Positions 23,943 through 31,357 of a stretch of DNA of 64,000 bases are shown piece by piece (the stretch's first letter is position 1; each line of letters begins with the position of its first letter). The stretch is taken from assembly GCF_027604915.1 (NCBI RefSeq), contig NZ_JAJAQC010000005.1:62001-126000 (forward strand), given 5' to 3'. The DNA comes from Streptomonospora mangrovi. Its GTDB lineage: Bacteria; Actinomycetota; Actinomycetes; Streptosporangiales; Streptosporangiaceae. The position numbers and the translations under genes were made by a program. The notes below the pieces were generated by a model. That model searched no databases and was not told the DNA's origin. It was given only the letters and a program-made list of their open reading frames with translations.

Positions 23943-25265
23943 TCAGCTCAGGTCGATGAAGCGGTCGAGCACCCGGACCCCGAACTGGAGGCCGTCCACC
24001 GGCACCCGCTCGTCCACCCCGTGGAACATGCCCGAGAAGTTCAGCTCCGGGGGCAGCCGCAGCGGGGCGAAGCCGTAGTTGCGGATGCCCAGGGTCTGGA
24101 AGCTCTTGGCGTCGGTGCCGCCCGAAAGGCAGTAGGGCACCGCCTTGGCGCCCTCGTCCTCGGCCATCAGCGCCTGCGACATCGCGCTGACGATCCCGCC
24201 GGCGAACTCGGTCTCCACGGCGGGCAGGTGGTGGATGAACTCGCGGGTCACCTTGGGGCCGAGCAGGCGGTCGACCTCGGCGAAGAACTCCTCCTCCAGG
24301 CCGGGCAGGAACCGGCCGTCGACCTCGGCGACGGCCGTGCCGGGGATGACGTTGGCCTTGTAGCCGCCGTTGAGCACCGTGGGGTTGACCGTGTGGCGCA
24401 GGGTGGCGCCGATCATGCTCGCGACCGTGCCCAGGCGGGCGACGGTGGACTCGACGTCGTCCTCGTCGAAGGGGATGCCGAACTCGGCGCAGATCTCCTC
24501 AAGGAAGGTGCGCACGGTCGTGGTGAGCTGGACGGGGAACCGGTGCCGGCCGAGGCGGGCGACGGCGTCGGCCAGCTCGGTCACGGCGTTGTCGTCGTTG
24601 ACCATGGACCCGTGGCCGGCGGTGCCGCGCGCCGTGAGGCGCATCCAGGCGATGCCCTTCTCGGCGGTCTCGATGAGGTAGAGGCGCCGGTTCTCGCCCA
24701 CGGTGACGCTGAAGCCGCCGACCTCGCTGATGGCCTCGCTGCAATCGGCGAACAGCTCGGGGTGCTGGTCCACGAGCCACTTGGCGCCCCACGTGCCGCC
24801 GGCCTCCTCGTCGGCGAGGAACGCCAGCACGATGTCGCGGGGCGGGGTGCGCTGCTCGCGCAGCCGCTGCCGCAGGACGGCCAGGACCATGGCGTCCATG
24901 TCCTTCATGTCCACGGCGCCCCGGCCCCAGACGCAGCCGTCGGCGAGTTCGCCGGAGAAGGGGTGGTGCGTCCAGTCGGCGGCGTCGGCCGGGACCACGT
25001 CCAGGTGCCCGTGGATCAGCAGCGGCGCCCGCCCGGGGTCGGCGCCGGGAATGCGCGCGACCACGCTGCTGCGCCCCGGGTGGGACTCGTAGACGGTCGG
25101 CTCGACGCCGACCTCGTCCAGCTTCTCGGCCACGTACTCGGCCGCCGCCCGCTCCCCGGGCCCGGAGTGGTCCCCGTAGTTGGACGTATCGATGGCGATC
25201 AGCTCCCGACACAGGTCGACGACCTCGTCCTCGGCCACAACCCCCCGGTCACGCACGTCCGCCAT
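23943..25265 (-). CDS. M20-family metallopeptidase / dipeptidase
   Basis: Encodes 440 residues from ATG 25265, with GAGGAGG 10 bases upstream; an alternative GTG two codons earlier (25271) is closer to that site. The M20 signatures are GHLDVVP (His and Asp metal ligands), GRGAVDMKD, DEEAGGTWGA (Glu catalytic base and second metal ligand), and the His of the C-terminal FHGVDERVPVD motif, indicating a di-zinc amidohydrolase with a dimerisation lid domain in the middle. Members hydrolyse dipeptides, acyl-amino acids or related amides; which one cannot be seen. The length of about 440 matches the family. It stands alone upstream of tRNA-Leu. Confidence 0.9.
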   Translation of the reverse strand: MADVRDRGVVAEDEVVDLCRELIAIDTSNYGDHSGPGERAAAEYVAEKLDEVGVEPTVYESHPGRSSVVARIPGADPGRAPLLIHGHLDVVPADAADWTHHPFSGELADGCVWGRGAVDMKDMDAMVLAVLRQRLREQRTPPRDIVLAFLADEEAGGTWGAKWLVDQHPELFADCSEAISEVGGFSVTVGENRRLYLIETAEKGIAWMRLTARGTAGHGSMVNDDNAVTELADAVARLGRHRFPVQLTTTVRTFLEEICAEFGIPFDEDDVESTVARLGTVASMIGATLRHTVNPTVLNGGYKANVIPGTAVAEVDGRFLPGLEEEFFAEVDRLLGPKVTREFIHHLPAVETEFAGGIVSAMSQALMAEDEGAKAVPYCLSGGTDAKSFQTLGIRNYGFAPLRLPPELNFSGMFHGVDERVPVDGLQFGVRVLDRFIDLS

Positions 25266-25403
25266 GCGCACCCCACCTCCTCTCGAACCGCACTGTCGAC
25301 ACCGACCCTGCCATCCTCCCGCACCGGGCGAAAACGATGTCCGAGCGCCCCCAGACCTTTGCTATGGTTAACCCAGCCCACGCACCACGCGCGGGGCTGC
25401 CAC

Positions 25404-25488
25404 GTCCGGGTGGCGGAATAGGTAGACGCGCTAGCTTGAGGTGCTAGTGCCCGTTAAGGGCATGGGGGTTCAAGTCCCCCCTCGGACA
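25404..25488 (+). tRNA. tRNA-Leu (anticodon GAG)
   Basis: The 85-base sequence forms a type II tRNA: acceptor GTCCGGG/CTCGGAC, D-arm, anticodon stem CTAGC/GCTAG with loop TTGAGGT (anticodon GAG, codons CUC/CUU), a long variable arm GTGCCCGTTAAGGGCAT, and T-arm GGGGG/CCCCC with loop TTCAAGT. Upstream TATGGT at about 25363 may be its -10. Confidence 0.95.
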
Positions 25489-25494
25489 CCGTCT

Positions 25495-25523
25495 GTGGAG
25501 GCCAGTTCACCACTGGCCTCCAC
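25495..25523 (+). terminator. Terminator of tRNA-Leu
   Basis: Perfect 12-bp stem GTGGAGGCCAGT / ACTGGCCTCCAC with a five-base loop, followed by TTCGCGTTTC, beginning seven bases after the tRNA. Confidence 0.75.
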
Positions 25524-25588
25524 TTCGCGTTTCAGGACGGCCGAGTGGCCCGGGCCCCCTCTTCCGGCCGAGGTCCACCCGCCGCGCA

Positions 25589-25615
25589 GCGGTCCGGCAG
25601 ATCACCGCCTCGGCG
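25589..25615. repeat. Left copy of 27-bp direct repeat flanking the ABC/sigma operon
   Basis: Matches 31214-31240 in the same orientation with a single mismatch (core GGTCCGGCAGATCACC). The two copies bracket a 5.6-kb segment holding the whole seven-gene operon; the left copy lies 100 bases beyond tRNA-Leu. Confidence 0.75.
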
Positions 25616-25644
25616 GTCCATCCCCCGCGTACGCGGGGCGTGGC
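25614..25644 (-). repeat. CRISPR-repeat-like palindrome (orphan)
   Basis: A perfect CCCCGCGTACGCGGGG palindrome (25623-25638) is flanked by CGGTCCAT on one side, together resembling a type I-E repeat (GTGxTCCCCGC-GCGGGGATGGACCG). No second unit or spacer follows at the expected 61-base period. Confidence 0.3.
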
Positions 25645-25728
25645 AGGCCGTCGCCGCGGGCGCCGACGCCATCGCCGGTTCACTCACGGGGCGCGCGGCC
25701 TTCCCCCTGTCCCCGCCGCGCGGGGGCA

Positions 25729-26595
25729 TCACGTCGGGTGGATGTCCCGCATCAGGGCGGCGTAGCCGTCCTCCAGGGTGGCGGCGACGGGGACCGCGCC
25801 CGGGGGCGGCTCGTCGGCGACCACCCGGTAGCGCATGCCCTCGGGGGTCGCGGCGGCGTTGGTGACCGCCGCTCCGGTGGGCTGGGGACCGTCGGTGTCG
25901 ACAAGGTAGGTCCGGTCTTGGGCGTAAGCGGTGAGCCCGGATGTGGCGCCTGTGTAGACCACGCGGCCCGCCGCCAGTACGGCGACCCGAGGACAGGTCT
26001 GCGCCACGTCGTCCAGGACGTGTGTCGACAGCACCACGGTGCACCGCTCCCCCAACCCGGCGAGCAGCGAGCGGAACCGCATGCGCTCCTCCGGGTCCAG
26101 TCCGGCGGTGGGCTCGTCCACGATCACCAGCCGGGGATCACCCAGCAGAGCCTGGGCGATCCCCACCCGGCGCCGCATACCGCCGGAGAAGCCGCCGAGA
26201 CGCAGATCGGCGCTGTCGGCCAGCCCGACCCGGTCGAGCAGGCGGGCCACGTCCGCGCGACGGGTCCGCGCGTCGTCGACGCCCTTGAGGAGGGCGATGT
26301 AGTCGAGGAACTCGCGGGCGCTGAGATCCGGGTACAGGTCGAGGTGCTGCGGGAGGTAGCCGAGGACCCGTCTGGTGAAAGCGCGTCCGGCGCGGGTGCG
26401 GAGATCGTGCCCGCCCACGACGAGGGCGCCCGACGACGGCCGCAGCACTCCCGCGAGCAGGCGCATGAGCGTGGTCTTGCCGGCCCCGTTCGGGCCGAGC
26501 AGGCCGGTCATGCCGGCGCCGAACTCCAGGTCCACCGCGTCCAGCACCGTGCGGCGGCCGAAGGTCTTGGTCAGACCGGTGATGGCGACGTCCAT
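25729..26595 (-). CDS. ABC transporter ATPase (last gene of the sigma/ABC operon)
   Basis: Encodes 288 residues from ATG 26595, with GAGGTGA overlapping the stop of the previous gene. Walker A GPNGAGKTT, Q-loop LGYLPQHLD, signature FSGGMRRRVGIAQ, Walker B LVIVDEPTAGLD and the switch His in VVLSTHVLD are intact, so it should hydrolyse ATP. The C-terminal 70 residues form an extra domain (DTDGPQPTGAAVTNAAATPE) of the bacitracin/multidrug exporter type. With the membrane proteins encoded just upstream it would make an exporter. Substrate unknown. It is the last of seven tightly packed genes, 6 bases after the permease. Confidence 0.9.
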   Translation of the reverse strand: MDVAITGLTKTFGRRTVLDAVDLEFGAGMTGLLGPNGAGKTTLMRLLAGVLRPSSGALVVGGHDLRTRAGRAFTRRVLGYLPQHLDLYPDLSAREFLDYIALLKGVDDARTRRADVARLLDRVGLADSADLRLGGFSGGMRRRVGIAQALLGDPRLVIVDEPTAGLDPEERMRFRSLLAGLGERCTVVLSTHVLDDVAQTCPRVAVLAAGRVVYTGATSGLTAYAQDRTYLVDTDGPQPTGAAVTNAAATPEGMRYRVVADEPPPGAVPVAATLEDGYAALMRDIHPT

Positions 26596-26601
26596 CCCGG
26601 G

Positions 26602-27387
26602 TCACCTCTTTCCCATCATGATCAGGCGCGCTCCGCCGATGAGCAGAGCGGTGGAAAGCAGTACACACGCGAGGTTCGCCAGCCCGGTCACCGTGCCGTC
26701 GGCGGCCGGGCTGAGCCAGCCGACCTGGCCGTTCCCCGCCCAGGACGGCGTGGTTCCGAACCACGCCTGGGCCGGGTACTCACCGGAGGGGACCAGGAGG
26801 GTGCCGACCGGCGTGGGCGCCCACAGCAGCCGGGGGTTCCACGCCACCGCCCAGAACCAGGCGGGCACCACGAAAGCCCGGGCCAGCGGTGCCGGGAGGA
26901 CGAGTGCCAGCACCCCGGCGAGGGCGGTGATCCACGCGCATGCCGGGAGGAGTACGACCAGGAAGGCGAGCGCCGTCCACGGCAGCGCCGCGGCATCGCC
27001 GGTGCGGACAGCGGCGGCCGCCCCGAGGACCGCGGTCACCGGCAGGACGGGGAGGAGCGCCACGGCGAGCCCGCCGGCGAGGACCGCGCCTATCCGCGCC
27101 GCGCCCCGCAGCGGCACGCTGTCGAGGAGGTCGCCCAGACCGGCCGCCGTCCCGCGGCGCAGGCGGTCGGCCAGCACCACGCCCACCCCGACCGGGACGA
27201 CGAGGGTCAACGCCTCGGCCACCGCTCCGGCGTTGAGCCGGGCGGACTCCGCGCCGTCCAGGCGCCCCATGCCGACGAGCAGGGCCAGCGCGGCCATAGG
27301 GACCATGCCGATCCACACGCCCCGGCCGCGCGCCGCCATACGGGCCTCGTAGCACGCGACCGCCAGCAGCGCCGCCACGCCCTTCAC
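26602..27387 (-). CDS. ABC-2 type permease
   Basis: Encodes 261 residues from GTG 27387, which overlaps the preceding stop by four bases (GTGA), with GAGGAGGGG just before. About six hydrophobic segments are seen (including VWIGMVPMAALALLVG, LVVPVGVGVVLAD, VLAGGLAVALLPVLPVT, FLVVLLPACAWITALAG, NLACVLLSTALLIGGA). The first cytoplasmic loop contains YEARMAARGRGVW, typical of ABC-2 permeases. It would pair with the ATPase encoded just downstream. The neighbours suggest an exporter complex of several different membrane chains. Substrate unknown. Confidence 0.78.
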   Translation of the reverse strand: MKGVAALLAVACYEARMAARGRGVWIGMVPMAALALLVGMGRLDGAESARLNAGAVAEALTLVVPVGVGVVLADRLRRGTAAGLGDLLDSVPLRGAARIGAVLAGGLAVALLPVLPVTAVLGAAAAVRTGDAAALPWTALAFLVVLLPACAWITALAGVLALVLPAPLARAFVVPAWFWAVAWNPRLLWAPTPVGTLLVPSGEYPAQAWFGTTPSWAGNGQVGWLSPAADGTVTGLANLACVLLSTALLIGGARLIMMGKR

Positions 27388-27980
27388 CGCCCCTCCTCGA
27401 CAACGCGCTCGGGTACCGCCCGCGGACCCAGCGCCGTCGCGATCAGCACCACCCCGAGCGCGGCGGCCGCCGGCCGGGCGACGGCGGGGGGCACGTGGAC
27501 CGCCCAGAACAGGGCGTAGCCGAGCCACACCGCGACCGCCGCCCCCGACGCCGCCGCGGGCGAGTGCCGGCGGGCCCACACCCGCAGCGCGACCCCGCTC
27601 AGCAGCGCGGCAGGACACAGCGCGGCGGCCGCGGAGGCCGCGGCCTCAGGCGATCCCGCGCCGAGGGCGAGCGCCGCACCCACGAGCGCGGCCGCGACCA
27701 CGGCCAGCCGGCGCGCCAGCAGCACCGGGAAGGGCACCGGGAGGGACAGGTGGAGTTCGAGCGCGCGGGTCCGCGCGAGTACGGCGATGACCGCCAGGGA
27801 CGCGAGCCCCGCCAGCCCCGTCGCCGCGGCGGCGGCCAGGGCCGGCTGCGCCGCCGGTGGCGAGCCGGCGGTCACCGCGCCCCCGGCGAGCCCGGCGGCG
27901 AGCAGGGCCGGGGCGGCCATGCCGCAGTGGCGCGCCTCGTACCGCAGCAGCGCCGGCGGGACCAAGGTGCGCGCGCTCAT
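27384..27980 (-). CDS. Six-helix membrane protein of the ABC operon
   Basis: Encodes 198 residues from ATG 27980, overlapping the stop of the anti-sigma/permease gene by four bases (ATGA), so translation is coupled. It has about six hydrophobic segments in a short chain (ALLAAGLAGGAVTA, ATGLAGLASLAVIAVLA, LAVVAAALVGAALALGAG, ASAAAALCPAALLSGVAL, AVAVWLGYALFWAVHV, AALGVVLIATALG). After the first segment, the loop carries the RTRALELHLSLPVP motif, which recalls the cytoplasmic loop of ABC-2 permeases. It is smaller than standard permeases and may be a half-unit that pairs with the products on either side. Confidence 0.7.
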   Translation of the reverse strand: MSARTLVPPALLRYEARHCGMAAPALLAAGLAGGAVTAGSPPAAQPALAAAAATGLAGLASLAVIAVLARTRALELHLSLPVPFPVLLARRLAVVAAALVGAALALGAGSPEAAASAAAALCPAALLSGVALRVWARRHSPAAASGAAVAVWLGYALFWAVHVPPAVARPAAAALGVVLIATALGPRAVPERVVEEGR

Positions 27981-28876
27981 ACACCGCCCCGGAGGACGCG
28001 CGCCGGATACCCGGTCAGCAGCGCGGCGCACCCGATCAGCAGGAGGGACGCCGCCAGCGTTCCGGCGTTCGTCGTCCACACCGCGGCGAGCACGGCGGTG
28101 AACCGCCCCGGGACGGGCAGGACGCCCCCGACGGCCACCACCGCCCCGATGACCCACCCGCATCCTCCCAGCACCGCCCCCGCCGCCGGGGACTGCCACA
28201 CCGCGCCGAACGCGGCGAGTGCGGCCGTGAGCAGGGCCGGCCCCAGCCACGACGCGACAAGTTGGGGGGCGTCCGCAGCGCCCTCCGCCACCCGGCCGAC
28301 GGCGGCCGTGAGCACCAGGGCGGCGGCCAGGTCGACGGCCACGACGAGCGCCAGCCGGCACAGCCACACCGCGACGGGCGGCACCGGCAGGGAGTGGAGC
28401 AGTTCGCTGCGGGGATCGCGGCGCGGTTCGCACACGGCGAGGACCCCGGCCGTCAGGAGCAGGGTGACGCCGGGCCCCAGCAGCGGCTCCGCGATCGGCT
28501 CCGCGCGCCAGGCCGCCGCCAGCAGCAGGACGAAGCCCAAGGCGGTCAGCGGCCACAGCGAGCGGGGCACCAGACGCGCCTGCCGCCACACCAGCGCGGC
28601 GGTCAGCCGCCAGGACGCCGAAGCGCTCCACGCCGCGACGGGAGCCGGATCGGCGGCGGGGCGGTGCAGCTCGGGCAGGACGAGGGCGTCGAAGGAGGGG
28701 ACCGCCGCGGGGGCGTTCTCCGCGTCGAGTGCGGCCGCCGCACCGCGCAGCGCCGACGCCGCCGCCACCCGCCTCCGGCACCGCGCGCACCGCACGAGGT
28801 GCCGCGCCGCACGGGCGTCCGGGGGTGCGCCGGGGCGTCCGACCGCCATGATCCGCTCGTCATCGAGGTGTCCCAT
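27977..28876 (-). CDS. Zinc anti-sigma (ZAS) domain fused to a six-span ABC-2-like membrane protein
   Basis: Encodes 299 residues from ATG 28876, which overlaps the sigma gene's end by 17 bases. Residues 1-50 carry the ZAS pattern H-x3-C-x2-C (HLVRCARC) with an upstream helix (DDERIMAVG), the class that binds and silences ECF sigma factors through a zinc site. After about residue 90 there are six hydrophobic segments, with a DPRSELLHSLPVPP loop like that in its operon neighbours, so this is an ABC-2-type membrane domain rather than the usual single anchor. The gene order sigma then anti-sigma and the overlap fit a partner pair. Such a fusion could couple transport state to release of sigma. 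Inference only. Confidence 0.75.
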   Translation of the reverse strand: MGHLDDERIMAVGRPGAPPDARAARHLVRCARCRRRVAAASALRGAAAALDAENAPAAVPSFDALVLPELHRPAADPAPVAAWSASASWRLTAALVWRQARLVPRSLWPLTALGFVLLLAAAWRAEPIAEPLLGPGVTLLLTAGVLAVCEPRRDPRSELLHSLPVPPVAVWLCRLALVVAVDLAAALVLTAAVGRVAEGAADAPQLVASWLGPALLTAALAAFGAVWQSPAAGAVLGGCGWVIGAVVAVGGVLPVPGRFTAVLAAVWTTNAGTLAASLLLIGCAALLTGYPARVLRGGV

Positions 28877-29486
28877 GCCCCTCCTCCTCTTCCTCCGTCA
28901 GCAGCCTGATCAGGCGGGCACGGGCGTGCGCCATCCTGCTCTTGACGGTGCCGACCGGCACACCGAGCACATCGGCGATGTCGCGGTAGGGCAGTTCGTC
29001 GACGAGCGCGAGCCCGAGCACCTCGCGCGAGCGCGCCGGTAGCCGGCGAACGGCGGCCAGGATCGCATCGTGCCCGATCGTCGCGAGGACCTGCTCCTCG
29101 ACGTCGACGCCGCCGTCCACGGGCTCCGGCGCGTCGTCGAGGTCGACGGTCGGGCGGGCGACGCGGCGCAGCCGGTCGTGGGCACGACGCCGGGTGATTC
29201 CCAGCAGCCAGACCCGCACGGCGGACTCCCCCCGGTAGCCGGCCGCCGACCGCCAGGCCGCCAGCCACGCCTCCTGGAGGATCTCCTCGGCCGTGCCGGT
29301 GTCGGAGGTGAGCCGGCGCAGGAGCCGCAGCATGGCCGCGGCGTGGCGCCCGTACAGGACGCGCAGGGCGTGCTCGTCCCCGTCGGCGACACGGGCGAGC
29401 AGCACCCGGTCGTCGGCTTCCACCGCGGACTCCTCCCTTCGACGGTGCCGTGTCAGCGTGCCGCGTGCGGTGGTGTGGGCGGTCAT
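28860..29486 (-). CDS. ECF sigma factor
   Basis: Encodes 208 residues from ATG 29486; a later in-frame GTG (VEADDRVLLARV) could also start it. Region 2 is ALRVLYGRHAAAMLRLLRRL then TAEEILQEAWLAAWR, the core-binding and -10-recognition helices. Region 4 is ILAAVRRLPARSREVLGLAL then YRDIADVLGVPVGTVKSRMA, the helix-turn-helix that reads the -35. The linker is acidic and lacks extra domains, so it belongs to a small ECF type. It lies 14 bases after the upstream ATPase and overlaps the gene for its probable anti-sigma factor, all in one operon. It is expected to control its own operon in answer to a membrane or transport signal. Confidence 0.9.
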   Translation of the reverse strand: MTAHTTARGTLTRHRRREESAVEADDRVLLARVADGDEHALRVLYGRHAAAMLRLLRRLTSDTGTAEEILQEAWLAAWRSAAGYRGESAVRVWLLGITRRRAHDRLRRVARPTVDLDDAPEPVDGGVDVEEQVLATIGHDAILAAVRRLPARSREVLGLALVDELPYRDIADVLGVPVGTVKSRMAHARARLIRLLTEEEEEGHGTPR

Positions 29487-29500
29487 CGGTGTCCGCCTGT

Positions 29501-30199
29501 TCAGCCGCGGTCCAGCAGCGCGAAGAACCCCTTCTCCAGGTCACCGTCCCAAGCGAGACCGTCCAGGGGGCCGGCGAAGCGCACGGTGCCTCCGACGAGG
29601 ACGGTGACCTCGTCGCAGGTCTGCGCGATCTGGTCGAGGTGGTGGCTGGAGACCAGCACCGCCACCCCGTCGGCGGCGAGCCGGCGCAGCAGCGCCCTCA
29701 TGTCGCGCATGCCCACCGGGTCGAGGCCGTTGGTGGGCTCGTCCAGGACGAGCAGCCGGGGCCGCGCCAGCAGGGTGATGGCGATCCCCAGGCGCCACCG
29801 CATTCCCAGCGAGTATGCCGACACCCGGCGGTCGGCGTGGTCGGCCATGCCGACGTCCGCCAGCAGGCGGGGGATCAGGGCCGGGTCGGCACCGCGCAGG
29901 CGGGCGTGCAGGCGCAGGTGTTCGACGGCGGTGTAGCGGGACCACAGCCCGGGTTGGGTGACCAGCGCTCCGACGTCGCGCAGGACGCCGCGGGTGAAGG
30001 GGGCTCCGAACAGCTCCAGGGAGCCCGAGTCGGGGCGCGACAGCCCGGTGATGGTCTTGAGCAGCGTGGTCTTACCGGCCCCGTTGGGCCCGAGGAGGCC
30101 GTGGACGCGGCCCGTCTCCACCCGCAGATCCACTCCGGCCAGGGCCTGGGTGCGACCCAGCCGCTTGGTGAGGCCGCTGACGCGTACGGCGGTGCCCAT
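29501..30199 (-). CDS. ABC transporter ATPase (lantibiotic-immunity-like)
   Basis: Encodes 232 residues from ATG 30199, abutting the permease stop without a gap. Walker A GPNGAGKTT, Walker B LLVLDEPTNGLDP and switch His VLVSSHHLD are present. The signature is YSLGMRWRLGIA instead of LSGGQ, the form found in lantibiotic self-protection exporters (MutF/SpaF/EpiF type). With the upstream permease it is expected to export or shield against a peptide or hydrophobic compound. No lantibiotic precursor or modification gene is nearby, so the substrate remains open. Confidence 0.88.
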   Translation of the reverse strand: MGTAVRVSGLTKRLGRTQALAGVDLRVETGRVHGLLGPNGAGKTTLLKTITGLSRPDSGSLELFGAPFTRGVLRDVGALVTQPGLWSRYTAVEHLRLHARLRGADPALIPRLLADVGMADHADRRVSAYSLGMRWRLGIAITLLARPRLLVLDEPTNGLDPVGMRDMRALLRRLAADGVAVLVSSHHLDQIAQTCDEVTVLVGGTVRFAGPLDGLAWDGDLEKGFFALLDRG

Positions 30200-31003
30200 T
30201 CACAGCTCCTTGCGGTTGACGTGGCGGGCGCCGATGGCCAGCAGTACCGCGGTCGACGCCAGGGAGAGAGCGACGGCGAGGGGGATCACCCCGGTGTCGG
30301 CCAGCGGGTCGCCGGGGGGCAGGGGGACCCCGTTGGCGCGGATCCCGGCGAGGGGCACGACCACCGTCATGGGCCAGCCCATCGGCACCGCCCACCAGAC
30401 GCTCTTGTCGGCGAGCAGGGCACCGAACATCATCCCGGCGACGCCGACGCACACCGCCGGGGCGAAGCCCCACACCTCGGCGACGAGCACGCACAGCGCC
30501 ACCGACGCCGATGCGGAGGCCCAGGGGACCAGGACCGCCAGCGCGGTCGGCCCGACGGTGTGCGGCCCCTCCAGAGCCACCCCGATCGGGGCGAGCAGCG
30601 CCAGCAGCAGGACTGCCTGGGCGAGGCCGAGTACGGTCAGGGCGGCGAACCTGCCGACCAGGTAGCGGTGCCGGGGCACCGCGTATCCGTAGAGGACGGC
30701 CCGCGCGCTCTCGTCCTGGCGCACCGCCATCGACGCGTACAGCGCGGCCGCCATGGGCAAAAGGACGCCCCAGAACATCACGACGACCCGGAACCAGGTG
30801 CTCCACACCTGCCCCGCCTGCCCCTCAGGCGAGGCGACCGCGATCACGCCGAGCGGGAGCACCAGGGCGAACGGGAGCCCCACGGTGAACCAGGCCGGGA
30901 AGCCGCGTCGCAACCGGGCGAGTTCGGTTGCGGCGACCGCGGCAAGCGACGGATCGTCGCGACGCGGGCGCCGCGCCCGAGCGGAGGGTGGAACGGCCGT
31001 CAT
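30200..31003 (-). CDS. ABC-2 permease (lantibiotic-immunity MutE/EpiE-like), first gene of operon
   Basis: Encodes 267 residues from ATG 31003, with GAGGAGAG seven bases upstream. A basic N terminus is followed by RRGFPAWFTVGLPFALVLPLG, then about six hydrophobic segments, including VVVMFWGVLLPMAAALYA and the MAVRQDESARAVLYGYAVPR cytoplasmic loop. The EELxxR-like loop and spacing resemble the immunity permeases MutE/EpiE. It is the first of seven genes that run to 25729 with overlaps or gaps under 15 bases, and pairs most directly with the ATPase gene that follows. Upstream 31004-31117 holds a possible ECF-type promoter. Confidence 0.82.
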   Translation of the reverse strand: MTAVPPSARARRPRRDDPSLAAVAATELARLRRGFPAWFTVGLPFALVLPLGVIAVASPEGQAGQVWSTWFRVVVMFWGVLLPMAAALYASMAVRQDESARAVLYGYAVPRHRYLVGRFAALTVLGLAQAVLLLALLAPIGVALEGPHTVGPTALAVLVPWASASASVALCVLVAEVWGFAPAVCVGVAGMMFGALLADKSVWWAVPMGWPMTVVVPLAGIRANGVPLPPGDPLADTGVIPLAVALSLASTAVLLAIGARHVNRKEL

Positions 31004-31041
31004 GAACTCTCCTCGGACCGGTGGGATCGGATGCCGAGGAG

Positions 31042-31071
31042 TACGTAGCGGTCGAGAGCCCGCCCGGTTCA
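31042..31071 (-). promoter_or_regulatory. Possible ECF-sigma-type promoter of the seven-gene operon
   Basis: On the minus strand TGAACC (31071-31066) is followed after 17 bases by CTACGT (31048-31043). This resembles the GAAC / CGT pattern of ECF promoters and would fit autoregulation by the operon's sigma factor. The match is short and unproven. Confidence 0.3.
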
Positions 31072-31117
31072 CTCCGCGGTCACGAATCCAGGGGTCCGCT
31101 CCGCCGGACGCGCCCTC

Positions 31118-31210
31118 GTCCGGTCGGCCGGCCGGGGCCGCCGCATCGTGTGCGGCAGGTGCCGGCCGGGTGGGGGTTGCTGGGGGGCGGGGGTCAGCCG
31201 TTGTAGGGGG
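31118..31210. repeat. 93-bp duplicate of the 3' flank of the VOC gene (copy B)
   Basis: Matches 34844-34936 at about 94% (six differences in 93). In the other copy the segment spans the last 17 bases of a VOC protein gene and its downstream region; here only that tail remains, without a gene. The gap 31004-31357 otherwise holds no gene. Confidence 0.8.
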
Positions 31211-31213
31211 GCC

Positions 31214-31240
31214 GCGGTCCGGCAGATCACCACCTCGGCG
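31214..31240. repeat. Right copy of 27-bp direct repeat flanking the ABC/sigma operon
   Basis: Pairs with 25589-25615 (one mismatch, same orientation). It begins four bases after the 93-bp duplicated segment and 211 bases upstream of the first operon gene. Confidence 0.75.
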
Positions 31241-31357
31241 ACCTGGACGCGGTCCCGGCGGACCGGAACCCGACCGCACGAGACCTCCGTCATCCGACAG
31301 GGGTCCGTCGGCCGCGCCGCAACCGCCGGCTGAGCCGCAGGCAGGCACGGCCGCACG

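Noticed and set aside
25614-25644. CRISPR array
   Set aside because: Only a single repeat-like unit, no spacers and no cas genes, so listed as a repeat and not as an array.
26602-30199. A lantibiotic gene cluster
   Set aside because: The ATPase and permease resemble immunity proteins, but no precursor peptide, dehydratase or cyclase gene is seen near.
31201-31357. A degraded VOC pseudogene
   Set aside because: Only the last 17 bases of a VOC gene are present; no upstream remnant of the coding sequence can be read.
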